The translations under genes were made by a program, and so were the position numbers. This document shows, in pieces, positions 6,225 to 15,113 of a stretch of DNA of 23,998 nt. Below the pieces are notes generated by a model. It did not search any database, was not told the DNA's origin, and saw only the letters and a program-made list of their open reading frames with translations. How positions within the stretch are numbered: the stretch's first letter is position 1; the number at the start of each line of letters is the position of its first letter. The stretch comes from JACMMS01 sp043758775 (GTDB lineage: Bacteria > Pseudomonadota > Gammaproteobacteria > Burkholderiales > Methylophilaceae): the NCBI GenBank assembly GCA_043758775.1, contig JAYVMU010000021.1, positions 1-23,998 of the forward strand, written 5' to 3'.

Positions 6225-6697
6225 TGTTATCCCAAGAATCCATAGATAAAATTGAGTATGAACTCACTAAATACCCTGCTGATAAACGTTTAGCAGCAGT
6301 GATGTCGGCTTTACGCATCGTGCAAACTGAGCGCGGCTGGCTGTCTAAAGAGAGTCTCAGTGAAGTGGCGCAATATCTGGGCGTGCCTGATATAGCAGTT
6401 TTAGAAGTGGCGACTTTCTACAATATGTATGATTTACAACCTGTGGGAAAATACAAAATCACGATTTGCACCAATATTTCTTGCATGCTGCGTGATTCAG
6501 ATAGCATTGTGGATCATCTGCAAAGTAAGCTAGGTGTTGGCTTTAATGAAGTGACTGCTGATGGGAAGTTTTGCCTCAAAGAGGGCGAATGTATGGGCGC
6601 TTGCGGTGGCGCACCGTTGCTGACTGTGAACAACCATACGATGCACGAGTTTTTAACACCAGCCAAAGTCGATGCAGTTTTACAGGAGCTGAAATAA
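6224..6697 (+). CDS. nuoE: NADH-quinone oxidoreductase subunit E
   Basis: The 24-kDa-type subunit of the NADH dehydrogenase module, with the [2Fe-2S] cluster N1a. 157 residues. A helical N-terminal domain precedes a thioredoxin-like fold with the four ligands Cys82 and Cys87 (CTNISC) and Cys123 and Cys127 (GECMGACGGAP). N1a accepts electrons from the FMN of NuoF. The ATG shares one base with the nuoD stop, and the stop shares one base with the nuoF ATG. The three genes are thus tightly coupled, matching their 1:1 assembly. Confidence 0.97.
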   Translation: MLSQESIDKIEYELTKYPADKRLAAVMSALRIVQTERGWLSKESLSEVAQYLGVPDIAVLEVATFYNMYDLQPVGKYKITICTNISCMLRDSDSIVDHLQSKLGVGFNEVTADGKFCLKEGECMGACGGAPLLTVNNHTMHEFLTPAKVDAVLQELK

Positions 6698-8016
6698 TGG
6701 CTGCTGATCAACCTTCACTGCCCGTCATGACTGATTTAACCGGTCAAACATTACTGACCTTGCGCACATTAACAGAAAAAAATCCTGCTTCATTAGCCAG
6801 TTATATCAAGCAAGGTGGTTATGCACAATTAAAGCGTGTGGTAACTGAGAAAGTCAAAGCGACGGAAATTATCACCGAAGTTAAAGTGTCTAACTTGCGT
6901 GGTCGTGGGGGTGCTGGTTTCCCTACAGGGCTCAAGTGGAGCTTTATGCCACGCTATTTTGATGGTGTAAAATATCTGGTGTGTAACACCGATGAAGGTG
7001 AGCCAGGTACGTTTAAAGATAGAGATATTATTCGCTACAATCCGCATCAACTCATTGAAGGCATGGCGATTGCGGCTTATACCTTGGGTGCGCGCGTTGG
7101 CTACAATTATATTCATGGTGAAATCTGGCAAGACTACGAAATTTTTGAAGCCGCACTTCATGAAGCTAAAGCCGCTGGTTATTTAGGCGAAAATTTATTC
7201 GGCACCAATTTCGATTTTGATTTATATGCAGTACATGGCTATGGCGCTTATATATGTGGTGAAGAAACGGCACTGATTGAATCGATTGAGGGTAAAAAAG
7301 GCCAGCCACGCTTTAAGCCGCCATTTCCTGCTAGTTATGGTGTATTTGGCAAGCCTACCAATGTCAATAATACGGAATCTTATGCTTCTATTCCATGGAT
7401 ATTGCAGCATGGTGGCGCGGCGTTTGCCGAGTTGGGCGTGCCTAATTCAGGTGGTACAAAATTATTTTCTGTCTCTGGCCATGTCGTCAATCCTGGTAAT
7501 TATGAAGTTAAAATGGGGATGCCATTTACTGAGCTATTGGCTATGACAGGCGGTATTTGGAAAGAGCGTGGGTTAAAGGCGGTAATTCCAGGTGGCCCTT
7601 CAACCGCAGTTATGCCAGCCTCCGCAATTCTAAAAGCCACCATGGATTATGACGGCTTATCCAAAGCTGGTTCTAGCCTAGGCGCTGGTTCGATGATTGT
7701 AATGGATGATAGTACTTGCATGGTAAAAGCACTGCAACGCTTATCGTATTTTTTCTATGAAGAGTCTTGTGGGCAATGTACACCATGCCGTGAAGGTACT
7801 GGCTGGATGTATCGTGTGATTAAGCGCATCGTTGATGGTCAGGGCCGTACAGAAGATTTAGATTTATTGACTGATGTGAGTAACAATATTTCAGGCCGAA
7901 CAATTTGCGCGCTAGGTGAAGCCGCGGCAACGCCCGTCTTGAGTTTCATTAAACATTTCCGCCCAGAGTTTGAATATTATATTCAACATGGCAAAAGCAT
8001 GGTTGAGAGCAAATAG
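6697..8016 (+). CDS. nuoF: NADH-quinone oxidoreductase subunit F (NADH- and FMN-binding)
   Basis: The 51-kDa-type subunit where NADH is oxidised and FMN bound. 439 residues. The glycine-rich FMN/NADH segment LRGRGGAGFPTG is at about 67-78, followed by NTDEGEPGTFKDR and GAYICGEETALIESIEG. The [4Fe-4S] N3 ligands are Cys358, Cys361, Cys364 (SCGQCTPCREGTGWM) and Cys404 (TICALGEAA). ATG 6697 is the true start: AGGAG lies eight bases upstream, and the longer open frame back to 6571 lies inside nuoE and shows no family text. nuoG begins directly after its stop codon with no gap. Confidence 0.97.
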   Translation: MAADQPSLPVMTDLTGQTLLTLRTLTEKNPASLASYIKQGGYAQLKRVVTEKVKATEIITEVKVSNLRGRGGAGFPTGLKWSFMPRYFDGVKYLVCNTDEGEPGTFKDRDIIRYNPHQLIEGMAIAAYTLGARVGYNYIHGEIWQDYEIFEAALHEAKAAGYLGENLFGTNFDFDLYAVHGYGAYICGEETALIESIEGKKGQPRFKPPFPASYGVFGKPTNVNNTESYASIPWILQHGGAAFAELGVPNSGGTKLFSVSGHVVNPGNYEVKMGMPFTELLAMTGGIWKERGLKAVIPGGPSTAVMPASAILKATMDYDGLSKAGSSLGAGSMIVMDDSTCMVKALQRLSYFFYEESCGQCTPCREGTGWMYRVIKRIVDGQGRTEDLDLLTDVSNNISGRTICALGEAAATPVLSFIKHFRPEFEYYIQHGKSMVESK

Positions 8017-10452
8017 ATGCTGAACATTGAGATTGATGGCAAGCCATTAGAAGTCGAACACGGCAGCACAATTATTGACGCGGCTGATAAAGTTGGTATT
8101 GATATTCCACGTTTTTGTTATCACAAAAAATTATCAGTAGCGGCTAACTGCCGTATGTGTTTGGTGCAGGTGGAGAAGTTTAATAAGCCATTACCAGCTT
8201 GTGCCACACCAGTGGCTGATGGTATGAAGATTTTTACGCGCTCAAAATCGGCGGTAGAAGCACAAAAAGGTGTGATGGAATTTTTACTGATTAATCACCC
8301 GTTAGATTGTCCTATTTGCGATCAAGGTGGTGAATGTGATTTGCAAGACATCGCGGTTGCTTATGGGGCGAGTGGTTCACGCTATACTGAAGAAAAGCGT
8401 GTCGTGCTTAATAAAAATATCGGCCCGTTAATCAGTACCGACATGACACGTTGTATTCAATGCACGCGTTGTGTGCGCTTCTTAAAAGAAGTCGGCGGTA
8501 TGATGGAGTTGGGCCTGGTTGGTCGTGGCGAGCATGTGGAGATTACGGCATATGTAGATAAATCTGTCAATTCCGAATTGTCTGGCAACATTATTGATCT
8601 ATGCCCTGTTGGTGCGCTCACTTCCAAGCCTTTTCGTTATTCCGCACGTAGCTGGGAGCTTATACGTCGTCCATCTATTGCGCCACATGACAGCCATGGG
8701 TCGCATATTGAAGTACATGTAAAAGATGGTAAAGTTATGCGTGTATTGCCACGTGAAAAAGAAAGTATCAACGAATGCTGGCTGTCAGACCGTGATCGCT
8801 TTTCTTACGAAGGCTTGAACAGTCCAGACCGTTTAAAAGTACCGATGATTAAACACAACGGTATCTGGCAAGAAACTGACTGGAAAACTGCTTTGGAATT
8901 TGCTGCAGGGCAATTAAAAGATATCACCAATCACTACGGTGGCGAGGCGTTGGGTGTATTAGTTTCCCCTAATAGCACTATGGAAGAAGGTTATTTAGCT
9001 AAACAATTAGCGACCGGTTTAGGTTGTGACAATATTGACTACCGTCTGCGCCAAACCGATTTCAGATTGGATGGAAAACGCGTTGGTACGCCTTGGATGG
9101 GTTGCAATATCAGCGAAATGCAAGAGCTAGACCGCATTTTGATTGTTGGTTCAAACTTGCGTAATGAGCATCCATTGCTCACGCACCGCATCAGAAAGGC
9201 TGTGGCTAATGGTGCTGAGTTATCCGTCATCAGTTCGTTGGATAATGATCCATTGATGGAAATCGCACATAAAGTGATTGTTAGTCCCAACGATATAGTA
9301 AATGTATTAGCGCAAGTGCTCAAAGCTATGTCTGGATTGCAGCGCCTATCATTATGTCTGCCACAATCATTAAATAATTTGCTAAATGAAATTAAAGTGC
9401 GCCCAAATACTCAGGCTATGGCGGAAAGCTTGGCTGGCCTTGGTAAAGACGTTGCTTTAATCTCACCTAAAATTGGCATTTTCCTAGGCAATATTGCACT
9501 TAACAACCCACGCTTTACTGAAATGTATAGTCTGGCTGAGGCGATTGGTGGTATTTGTGGTGCAAAAGGTGGTATTTTGCCTTCAGCAGCTAATAGTACG
9601 GGCCAGCACTTAATTGGTGTTAAGCCATCAGCACAAGGTCTGCATGCGCGTGCGATGTTGGAAGCGCCGCGTAAAGCTTACCTGCTTGTCAATATTGAAC
9701 CAGCGCTTGATTGTCAAAATGCGGCGTTAGCCACCGAGGCAATGAAACAGGCAGAGTGTGTAGTAGCGCTGACTTGTTATAAATCCGATACTTTGGAAGA
9801 TGCAGATGTCTTACTGCCTATCGCACCTTTTACTGAAACATCAGGCACGTTAATGAGTATGGAAGGGCGCGTACAAAGCTTTACTGCCGCGACCAAGCCA
9901 TTAGGCGAGTGTCGCCCAGCATGGAAAGTATTGCGTGTTTTGGCGAATACTTTAGGTTTAGAAGGTTTCGAGTTTGATAGTAGTGAGCAAGTAAAAGATG
10001 CGATTTTTGCTGGTGAGAAGCCGTCAGCTGTTGTGTGGCGAAGTCTGAACAACAATCTAACAGAGTTAGTTGAGATTCAGGTGAACATTAAATCAGATGG
10101 CTTACAGCGGATTGGAGAGGTGCCACAATATAAATCAGATCCGATTGTCCGTCGCTCTCCCTCTTTACAAAAAACCAAGTACAACATTAAACCAATGGCA
10201 CGTATGCACGCGCAGCAATTAGTTAAGTTGGGCCTAGTTGAGGGCGATACAGTACTGGTTAAACAAGGTCAAGGTAGTGCCCGGCTTACTGTACGTTTAG
10301 ATAATCATGTGGCGATTGGCTGTGTTCGCGTAGCCGCAGCATCAGAGGGTACCTTAACTTTGGGTGATATGATGGGCGATATTACGCTTGAAAAAATAGA
10401 GCCTGCCAGTTCTGATGGCAAGCAAACCATGGTGATGGAGGAACGCGGCTAA
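8017..10452 (+). CDS. nuoG: NADH-quinone oxidoreductase subunit G
   Basis: The large 75-kDa-type iron-sulfur subunit of complex I, 811 residues. The N-terminal ferredoxin-like domain has N1b ligands Cys34, Cys45, Cys48 and Cys62. N5 ligands are His94, Cys98, Cys101 and Cys107 (HPLDCPICDQGGECDL). N4 ligands are Cys146, Cys149, Cys152 and Cys196 (CIQCTRC, LCPVG). A molybdopterin-oxidoreductase-like domain without cofactor follows. Where E. coli has the four Cys of the extra cluster N7, this protein reads RRPSIAPHDSHGSHIEV, so N7 is absent, as in many bacteria. The start follows the nuoF stop directly; nuoH comes 22 bases after the end. Confidence 0.97.
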   Translation: MLNIEIDGKPLEVEHGSTIIDAADKVGIDIPRFCYHKKLSVAANCRMCLVQVEKFNKPLPACATPVADGMKIFTRSKSAVEAQKGVMEFLLINHPLDCPICDQGGECDLQDIAVAYGASGSRYTEEKRVVLNKNIGPLISTDMTRCIQCTRCVRFLKEVGGMMELGLVGRGEHVEITAYVDKSVNSELSGNIIDLCPVGALTSKPFRYSARSWELIRRPSIAPHDSHGSHIEVHVKDGKVMRVLPREKESINECWLSDRDRFSYEGLNSPDRLKVPMIKHNGIWQETDWKTALEFAAGQLKDITNHYGGEALGVLVSPNSTMEEGYLAKQLATGLGCDNIDYRLRQTDFRLDGKRVGTPWMGCNISEMQELDRILIVGSNLRNEHPLLTHRIRKAVANGAELSVISSLDNDPLMEIAHKVIVSPNDIVNVLAQVLKAMSGLQRLSLCLPQSLNNLLNEIKVRPNTQAMAESLAGLGKDVALISPKIGIFLGNIALNNPRFTEMYSLAEAIGGICGAKGGILPSAANSTGQHLIGVKPSAQGLHARAMLEAPRKAYLLVNIEPALDCQNAALATEAMKQAECVVALTCYKSDTLEDADVLLPIAPFTETSGTLMSMEGRVQSFTAATKPLGECRPAWKVLRVLANTLGLEGFEFDSSEQVKDAIFAGEKPSAVVWRSLNNNLTELVEIQVNIKSDGLQRIGEVPQYKSDPIVRRSPSLQKTKYNIKPMARMHAQQLVKLGLVEGDTVLVKQGQGSARLTVRLDNHVAIGCVRVAAASEGTLTLGDMMGDITLEKIEPASSDGKQTMVMEERG

Positions 10453-10474
10453 GGTCGTGGGATTAAGTTAATCT

Positions 10475-11515
10475 ATGGAAAGTATGATGCATTTTCTCTC
10501 TAATATATTTGGCAGTTACTGGCCAGCAGTTCAATTAACTAGTTGGACCTTGATTAAAATCGTGGCGATTGTTTTACCATTAATGGGCGCCGTGGCTTAT
10601 CTTACATTAGCAGAACGTAAAGTGATTGGCTATATGCAAGTACGTATTGGTCCCAATCGTGTTGGTTATTTCGGGCTTTTGCAGCCAATTGCTGATGGCT
10701 TAAAACTGCTATTCAAAGAGATTATTTTACCATCTGCCTCTAATAAAGCTTTATTTTTGCTCGGACCAGTACTGGCAATTGCACCTGCTTTTGCGGCTTG
10801 GGCGGTGATTCCATTTAATTTGAATTTGGTGTTAGCCGATATTGATGCGGGCTTGCTGTATTTGCTGGCAATGACTTCAGTTGCGGTATATGGCGTTATT
10901 ATTGCAGGTTGGGCCTCTAATTCTAAATACGCATTTTTAGGCAGCATGCGTTCTGCGGCACAAATCGTGTCATACGAAATTGCCATGGGTTTTGCTTTGG
11001 TTGGTGTGGTAATGTGCGCTAACTCTTTAAATTTAGGAAAAATAGTCCTAGGTCAAGCTGGTGGCTTCTGGCACTGGTATTTCTTACCACTGTTTCCACT
11101 GTTTGTAGTTTATTTTATCAGTGCCGTTGCGGAAACCAATCGTGCGCCATTTGACGTAGCTGAAGGTGAGTCTGAAATTGTTGCGGGCTTCCATGTGGAA
11201 TATTCTGGCATGGCATTTGCGATCTTCTTTTTAGCTGAGTACGCAAATATTATCCTAGTTTGTATGTTGGCTGCGCTGATGTTTTTGGGAGGGTGGCTAT
11301 CACCATTTCCATTCTTACCAGATAGCTTTTTATGGTTATTGGCTAAAGTCGGCTTTTTACTATTCTTATTTCTATGGTTTCGTGCGACTTTCCCGCGTTA
11401 TCGCTATGACCAAATAATGCGCTTGGGCTGGAAAGTATTTATTCCGATTACCATTGTCTGGATTGTATTTTTAGGCGGTATGATGCAAACGCCATTGGCA
11501 TACTTGTTTCACTAA
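10475..11515 (+). CDS. nuoH: NADH-quinone oxidoreductase subunit H
   Basis: The membrane subunit that links the quinone pocket of the peripheral arm to the proton channels. 346 residues with about eight membrane helices. The two family signatures are present: LAERKVIGYMQVRIGPNRVG (45-64) and the acidic loop AETNRAPFDVAEGESE (about 218-233), which carries the charged funnel residues. Starts at ATG 10475 and 10484/10487 are all possible; I kept the first since it adds only three to four residues and no strong ribosome-binding site decides. nuoI follows after 33 bases. Confidence 0.96.
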   Translation: MESMMHFLSNIFGSYWPAVQLTSWTLIKIVAIVLPLMGAVAYLTLAERKVIGYMQVRIGPNRVGYFGLLQPIADGLKLLFKEIILPSASNKALFLLGPVLAIAPAFAAWAVIPFNLNLVLADIDAGLLYLLAMTSVAVYGVIIAGWASNSKYAFLGSMRSAAQIVSYEIAMGFALVGVVMCANSLNLGKIVLGQAGGFWHWYFLPLFPLFVVYFISAVAETNRAPFDVAEGESEIVAGFHVEYSGMAFAIFFLAEYANIILVCMLAALMFLGGWLSPFPFLPDSFLWLLAKVGFLLFLFLWFRATFPRYRYDQIMRLGWKVFIPITIVWIVFLGGMMQTPLAYLFH

Positions 11516-11548
11516 AGCTATAGATTAAAACACTGTTGAATAAACAAA

Positions 11549-12040
11549 ATGCTAAATAAGATTAAAACAACGCTAGCCAGCTTAATGCTGATTGATTTGC
11601 TCAAAGGAATGGTCCTGACAGGCCGTTATTTCTTTGCGCGTAAAATCACCATTCAATACCCTGAAGAGCGTACGCCGCAGTCTGGTCGCTTTAGAGGTTT
11701 GCATGCACTAAGACGTTATCCGAACGGGGAGGAGCGTTGTATCGCTTGTAAGTTATGTGAAGCAGTATGCCCTGCATTGGCGATTACGATTGAGTCAGAA
11801 CAACGTGAAGATAATACGCGGCGCACTACGCGCTATGACATTGATTTAACCAAGTGTATTTTTTGCGGCATGTGTGAAGAGTCTTGCCCAGTAGATTCAA
11901 TTGTTGAAACCCGTATTTTTGATTACCACGGTGAAAAACGTGGGGATTTGCTTTATACCAAAGAAATGCTATTAGCTGTAGGTGACAAGTACGAGCAACA
12001 GATTGCCGAAGATCGTGCGCAAGATAAGAACTTTAGATAA
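11549..12040 (+). CDS. nuoI: NADH-quinone oxidoreductase subunit I
   Basis: The 23-kDa (TYKY) type ferredoxin subunit with the two [4Fe-4S] clusters N6a and N6b that lead electrons to N2 in NuoB. 163 residues. Ligand sets are Cys64, 67, 70, 74 (CIACKLCEAVCP) and Cys103, 106, 109, 113 (CIFCGMCEESCP). An N-terminal amphipathic stretch (LMLIDLLKGMVLTGRYFF, about 12-29) lies on the membrane in known structures. It is followed by a 69-base A+T-rich gap before nuoJ, the largest gap inside the operon. Confidence 0.97.
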   Translation: MLNKIKTTLASLMLIDLLKGMVLTGRYFFARKITIQYPEERTPQSGRFRGLHALRRYPNGEERCIACKLCEAVCPALAITIESEQREDNTRRTTRYDIDLTKCIFCGMCEESCPVDSIVETRIFDYHGEKRGDLLYTKEMLLAVGDKYEQQIAEDRAQDKNFR

Positions 12041-12109
12041 CTTAATCTTTGAACAAATCTACAGCTTTTAACCATAAATTTTAATTAAAATAAATAAAAC
12101 GCATAAACA

Positions 12110-12751
12110 ATGATATTTACTGATTTTGTTTTTTACATACTAGCCAGCATCCTGCTACTAGCAGGCTTGCGTGTGATTACCGCGCGTAATCCAGTGCATG
12201 CTGCGTTAAATCTGGTGTTGGCATTCTTTACCGCCGCTGGTATCTGGGTGTTGTTACAGGCAGAGTTCTTAGCAATTGTCTTAGTCGTTGTTTATGTCGG
12301 TGCAGTCATGGTGCTGTTTTTGTTTGTCGTGATGATGCTGGATATCAATTTAGATAAGCTGCGCGAAGGCTTCTGGAACTATCTGCCCATGGCTGGTTTT
12401 ATAGGCGTATTGATGGCTGCAGAAATGGTCATGATTTTGAGTAGTAAGCACTTTACCGTGATAGGTGCCGTAACGCACCCTGCAAATTATAGTAATACTG
12501 CTGAAATTGGGCATGTAATGTATACGCAATACCTGTTACCGTTTGAATTGGCATCAGTGATATTGCTTGTAGCCATTATTGCTGCGATTGTATTGACGTT
12601 ACGCCAGAGAAAAGAATCCAAATCAATAGATCCATCACTGGCAGTGAATGTGAAACGTGCAGATCGTATGCGTATCGTTAAAATGGCATCTGAAACAGAG
12701 CATGCTGCAGATACATCTACAGAAGCAGACAAAACAAAGGGTGATCAATAA
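12110..12751 (+). CDS. nuoJ: NADH-quinone oxidoreductase subunit J
   Basis: Membrane subunit of complex I, 213 residues with five predicted membrane helices (about 4-22, 28-48, 50-75, 90-108, 143-165). The conserved third helix with its pi-bulge region appears as VVYVGAVMVLFLFVVMML. A charged, hydrophilic tail of some 40 residues (from about 170) makes it longer than the 184-residue E. coli protein and ends in a Glu/Asp/Lys-rich stretch. Such tails are common in betaproteobacterial NuoJ. Its TAA shares one base with the ATG of nuoK. Confidence 0.95.
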   Translation: MIFTDFVFYILASILLLAGLRVITARNPVHAALNLVLAFFTAAGIWVLLQAEFLAIVLVVVYVGAVMVLFLFVVMMLDINLDKLREGFWNYLPMAGFIGVLMAAEMVMILSSKHFTVIGAVTHPANYSNTAEIGHVMYTQYLLPFELASVILLVAIIAAIVLTLRQRKESKSIDPSLAVNVKRADRMRIVKMASETEHAADTSTEADKTKGDQ

Positions 12752-13065
12752 TGGGCGTTACTGTAGGTTTGTCACATTATCTGATTCTTGGCGCATTACT
12801 TTTTGCAATCAGCGTGGTTGGTATTTTTTTAAATCGTAAAAACGTGATTATTTTATTGATGGCAATTGAGCTCATGCTACTCGCGGTTAATCTCAATTTT
12901 ATTGCCTTTTCGCACTACTTAAATGATATTGCAGGTCAAGTCTTTGTATTCTTTATTTTAACGGTTGCAGCAGCCGAGTCTGCTATCGGCCTGGCAATTT
13001 TAGTGGTGTTGTTCCGCAATTTACGCACTATTAACGTAGACGATTTGGATAGCCTGAAAGGCTAA
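12751..13065 (+). CDS. nuoK: NADH-quinone oxidoreductase subunit K
   Basis: Small MrpC-like membrane subunit of complex I, 104 residues with three helices. The two buried glutamates needed for proton transfer are Glu40 (MAIELMLLAVN) and Glu76 (TVAAAESAIGLAI), matching Glu36 and Glu72 of E. coli with a four-residue shift. Starting at ATG 12751 the coding region overlaps the nuoJ stop by one base. nuoL begins 10 bases after its end. Confidence 0.96.
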   Translation: MGVTVGLSHYLILGALLFAISVVGIFLNRKNVIILLMAIELMLLAVNLNFIAFSHYLNDIAGQVFVFFILTVAAAESAIGLAILVVLFRNLRTINVDDLDSLKG

Positions 13066-13075
13066 GTATTTAAAA

Positions 13076-15100
13076 ATGACCATGCAACAAATTTATTTAG
13101 CTATCCCTCTACTCCCGTTAATTGCAGCAATAGTCGTTGGTTTATTCGGCAAAAAATTACCACGCGCAAGTGCACATTGGCTGACTATTTTAGGCGTGGG
13201 CGCATCATTTGTTTTGTCAACGATTGTGCTTAATGATGCGATTAAAGGCACCGTATTCAATGGCACGGTTTATACTTGGCTCACTTCGGGCAACGTGAGT
13301 TTTGAGGTAGGTTTCTTGGTGGATAAGTTGTCTGCCATGATGATGGTGGTGGTGACATTCGTCTCGCTGATGGTGCACATTTACACAATCGGCTATATGC
13401 ATGAAGACCCAGGCTATATGCGGTTCTTTAGCTATATTTCTTTATTTACTTTCTCCATGTTGATGCTAGTCATGGCCAACAACTTCATGCAATTGTTTTT
13501 CGGCTGGGAAGCAGTGGGCTTGGTGTCTTACTTACTGATTGGTTTTTGGTATACGCGTCCCACGGCAGTTTATGCCAATCTAAAAGCATTTTTAGTCAAT
13601 CGTGTTGGTGATTTTGGCTTTTTGCTCGGTATTGCTATGGTGTTGTTTTTTATGGGTAGCTTAGATTATGCAACTGTATTCAAAGCAGCCCCTGCATTGG
13701 CCGATGTAAAAATAGTATTAATTCCAGGTATGCAATGGTCGTTGATGACGGTCACCTGTATTTTACTGTTTATTGGTGCCATGGGTAAGTCCGCGCAAGT
13801 GCCGTTGCACGTCTGGTTGCCAGATTCTATGGAAGGTCCCACGCCAATCTCTGCATTGATACACGCAGCCACCATGGTAACAGCGGGTATTTTCATGGTA
13901 GCGCGTATGTCACCTTTATTTGAGTTATCCAATACCGCATTGTCATTTGTCATGATTATCGGCAGCATCACCGCTTTATTTATGGGCTTCTTAGGCATCA
14001 TTCAAAACGATATCAAACGTATCGTGGCTTATTCAACCTTGTCGCAATTAGGTTATATGACTGTGGCACTGGGTGCCTCGGCCTACTCCGTGGCAATTTT
14101 TCATTTAATGACGCATGCCTTTTTTAAAGCGCTATTATTCTTAGGTGCGGGCTCGGTGATTATGGGTATGCATCATGATCAAGATATCCGTAATATGGGT
14201 AATTTGAAAAAATACATGCCTGTGACCTGGATTACCTCGTTGATCGGCTCTTTAGCGCTCATTGGCACACCGTTTTTCTCCGGCTTTTATTCTAAAGACT
14301 CGATTATTGAAGCTGCCGCCGCATCTAATCTTACCGGGAGTAGTTTTGCTTACTTTGCCGTACTAGCCGGCGTGTTTGTCACGGCATTCTATTCATTCAG
14401 ATTGTATTTCTTGGTATTTCACGGACAAGAAAAATGGCGTATTGCTAAACACGACCATGGCTATGACGAGCATGCACACGATGAAACACACCATGGCTTA
14501 AGTCCGGCAGATGACCCGCACGAACCCGGCTGGGTGGTGAAATTACCATTAATCTTGTTAGCCATCCCATCGGTAGTCATTGGCTATATAGCAATTCAAC
14601 CTATGTTGTTTGGCGATTTTTTCAACAATGTGATTTTTGTCAATCATGAAGCCCATCCAGCGATGGAAGATTTAGCGCATCATTTCAATACCGTGTTACA
14701 TACACCTGCAGGCATGGCGTTACATGGTTTGTTGACACTGCCTTTCTTGCTGGCTACTTCAGGTGTGGTTTTGGCTTGGTACTTTTATATGAAGCGTCCC
14801 GATATTCCAGCCACTATTCAACAACGTTTTGCTTTGGTTAATAAAATACTGGAAAACAAATACGGTTTTGATAGCTTTAATGAAAAAGTATTTGCTGGTG
14901 GTGCACGCTTAATCGGTAACAAGTTATGGCAAATCGGTGATGTGCAACTGATTGATGGCGCTATGGTCAATGGCACGGCACGTTTAGTCGGTCGTATTTC
15001 AAGTGCCATTCGCCAACTGCAATCAGGGCTAATTTATCACTATGCGTTCGCCATGATTATTGGTGTGTTTTTACTCTTAACCTTTTTCATGAAAACATAA
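13076..15100 (+). CDS. nuoL: NADH-quinone oxidoreductase subunit L
   Basis: The distal antiporter-like proton-pumping subunit, 674 residues with about 16 membrane segments, including the C-terminal lateral helix and final membrane anchor. Key charged residues visible are Glu145 (FFGWEAVGLVSYLL) and Lys238 (GAMGKSAQVPLHVWLPDSM), both standard for proton transfer. Between helices, near residues 456-484, lies a loop rich in His and Asp/Glu (KHDHGYDEHAHDETHH). Similar loops occur in related proteins; metal binding is not shown. A nearby ATG at 13082 is an alternative start. Confidence 0.97.
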   Translation: MTMQQIYLAIPLLPLIAAIVVGLFGKKLPRASAHWLTILGVGASFVLSTIVLNDAIKGTVFNGTVYTWLTSGNVSFEVGFLVDKLSAMMMVVVTFVSLMVHIYTIGYMHEDPGYMRFFSYISLFTFSMLMLVMANNFMQLFFGWEAVGLVSYLLIGFWYTRPTAVYANLKAFLVNRVGDFGFLLGIAMVLFFMGSLDYATVFKAAPALADVKIVLIPGMQWSLMTVTCILLFIGAMGKSAQVPLHVWLPDSMEGPTPISALIHAATMVTAGIFMVARMSPLFELSNTALSFVMIIGSITALFMGFLGIIQNDIKRIVAYSTLSQLGYMTVALGASAYSVAIFHLMTHAFFKALLFLGAGSVIMGMHHDQDIRNMGNLKKYMPVTWITSLIGSLALIGTPFFSGFYSKDSIIEAAAASNLTGSSFAYFAVLAGVFVTAFYSFRLYFLVFHGQEKWRIAKHDHGYDEHAHDETHHGLSPADDPHEPGWVVKLPLILLAIPSVVIGYIAIQPMLFGDFFNNVIFVNHEAHPAMEDLAHHFNTVLHTPAGMALHGLLTLPFLLATSGVVLAWYFYMKRPDIPATIQQRFALVNKILENKYGFDSFNEKVFAGGARLIGNKLWQIGDVQLIDGAMVNGTARLVGRISSAIRQLQSGLIYHYAFAMIIGVFLLLTFFMKT

Positions 15101-15113
15101 CAATAAAAGTCCT

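Noticed and set aside
6571..6696. Upstream extension of nuoF
   Set aside because: Lies inside nuoE in another frame; the nuoF ATG at 6697 has a good ribosome-binding site and the family N-terminus.
13666..14001. 111-codon minus-strand frame over nuoL
   Set aside because: Antisense to the conserved proton-channel region of NuoL.
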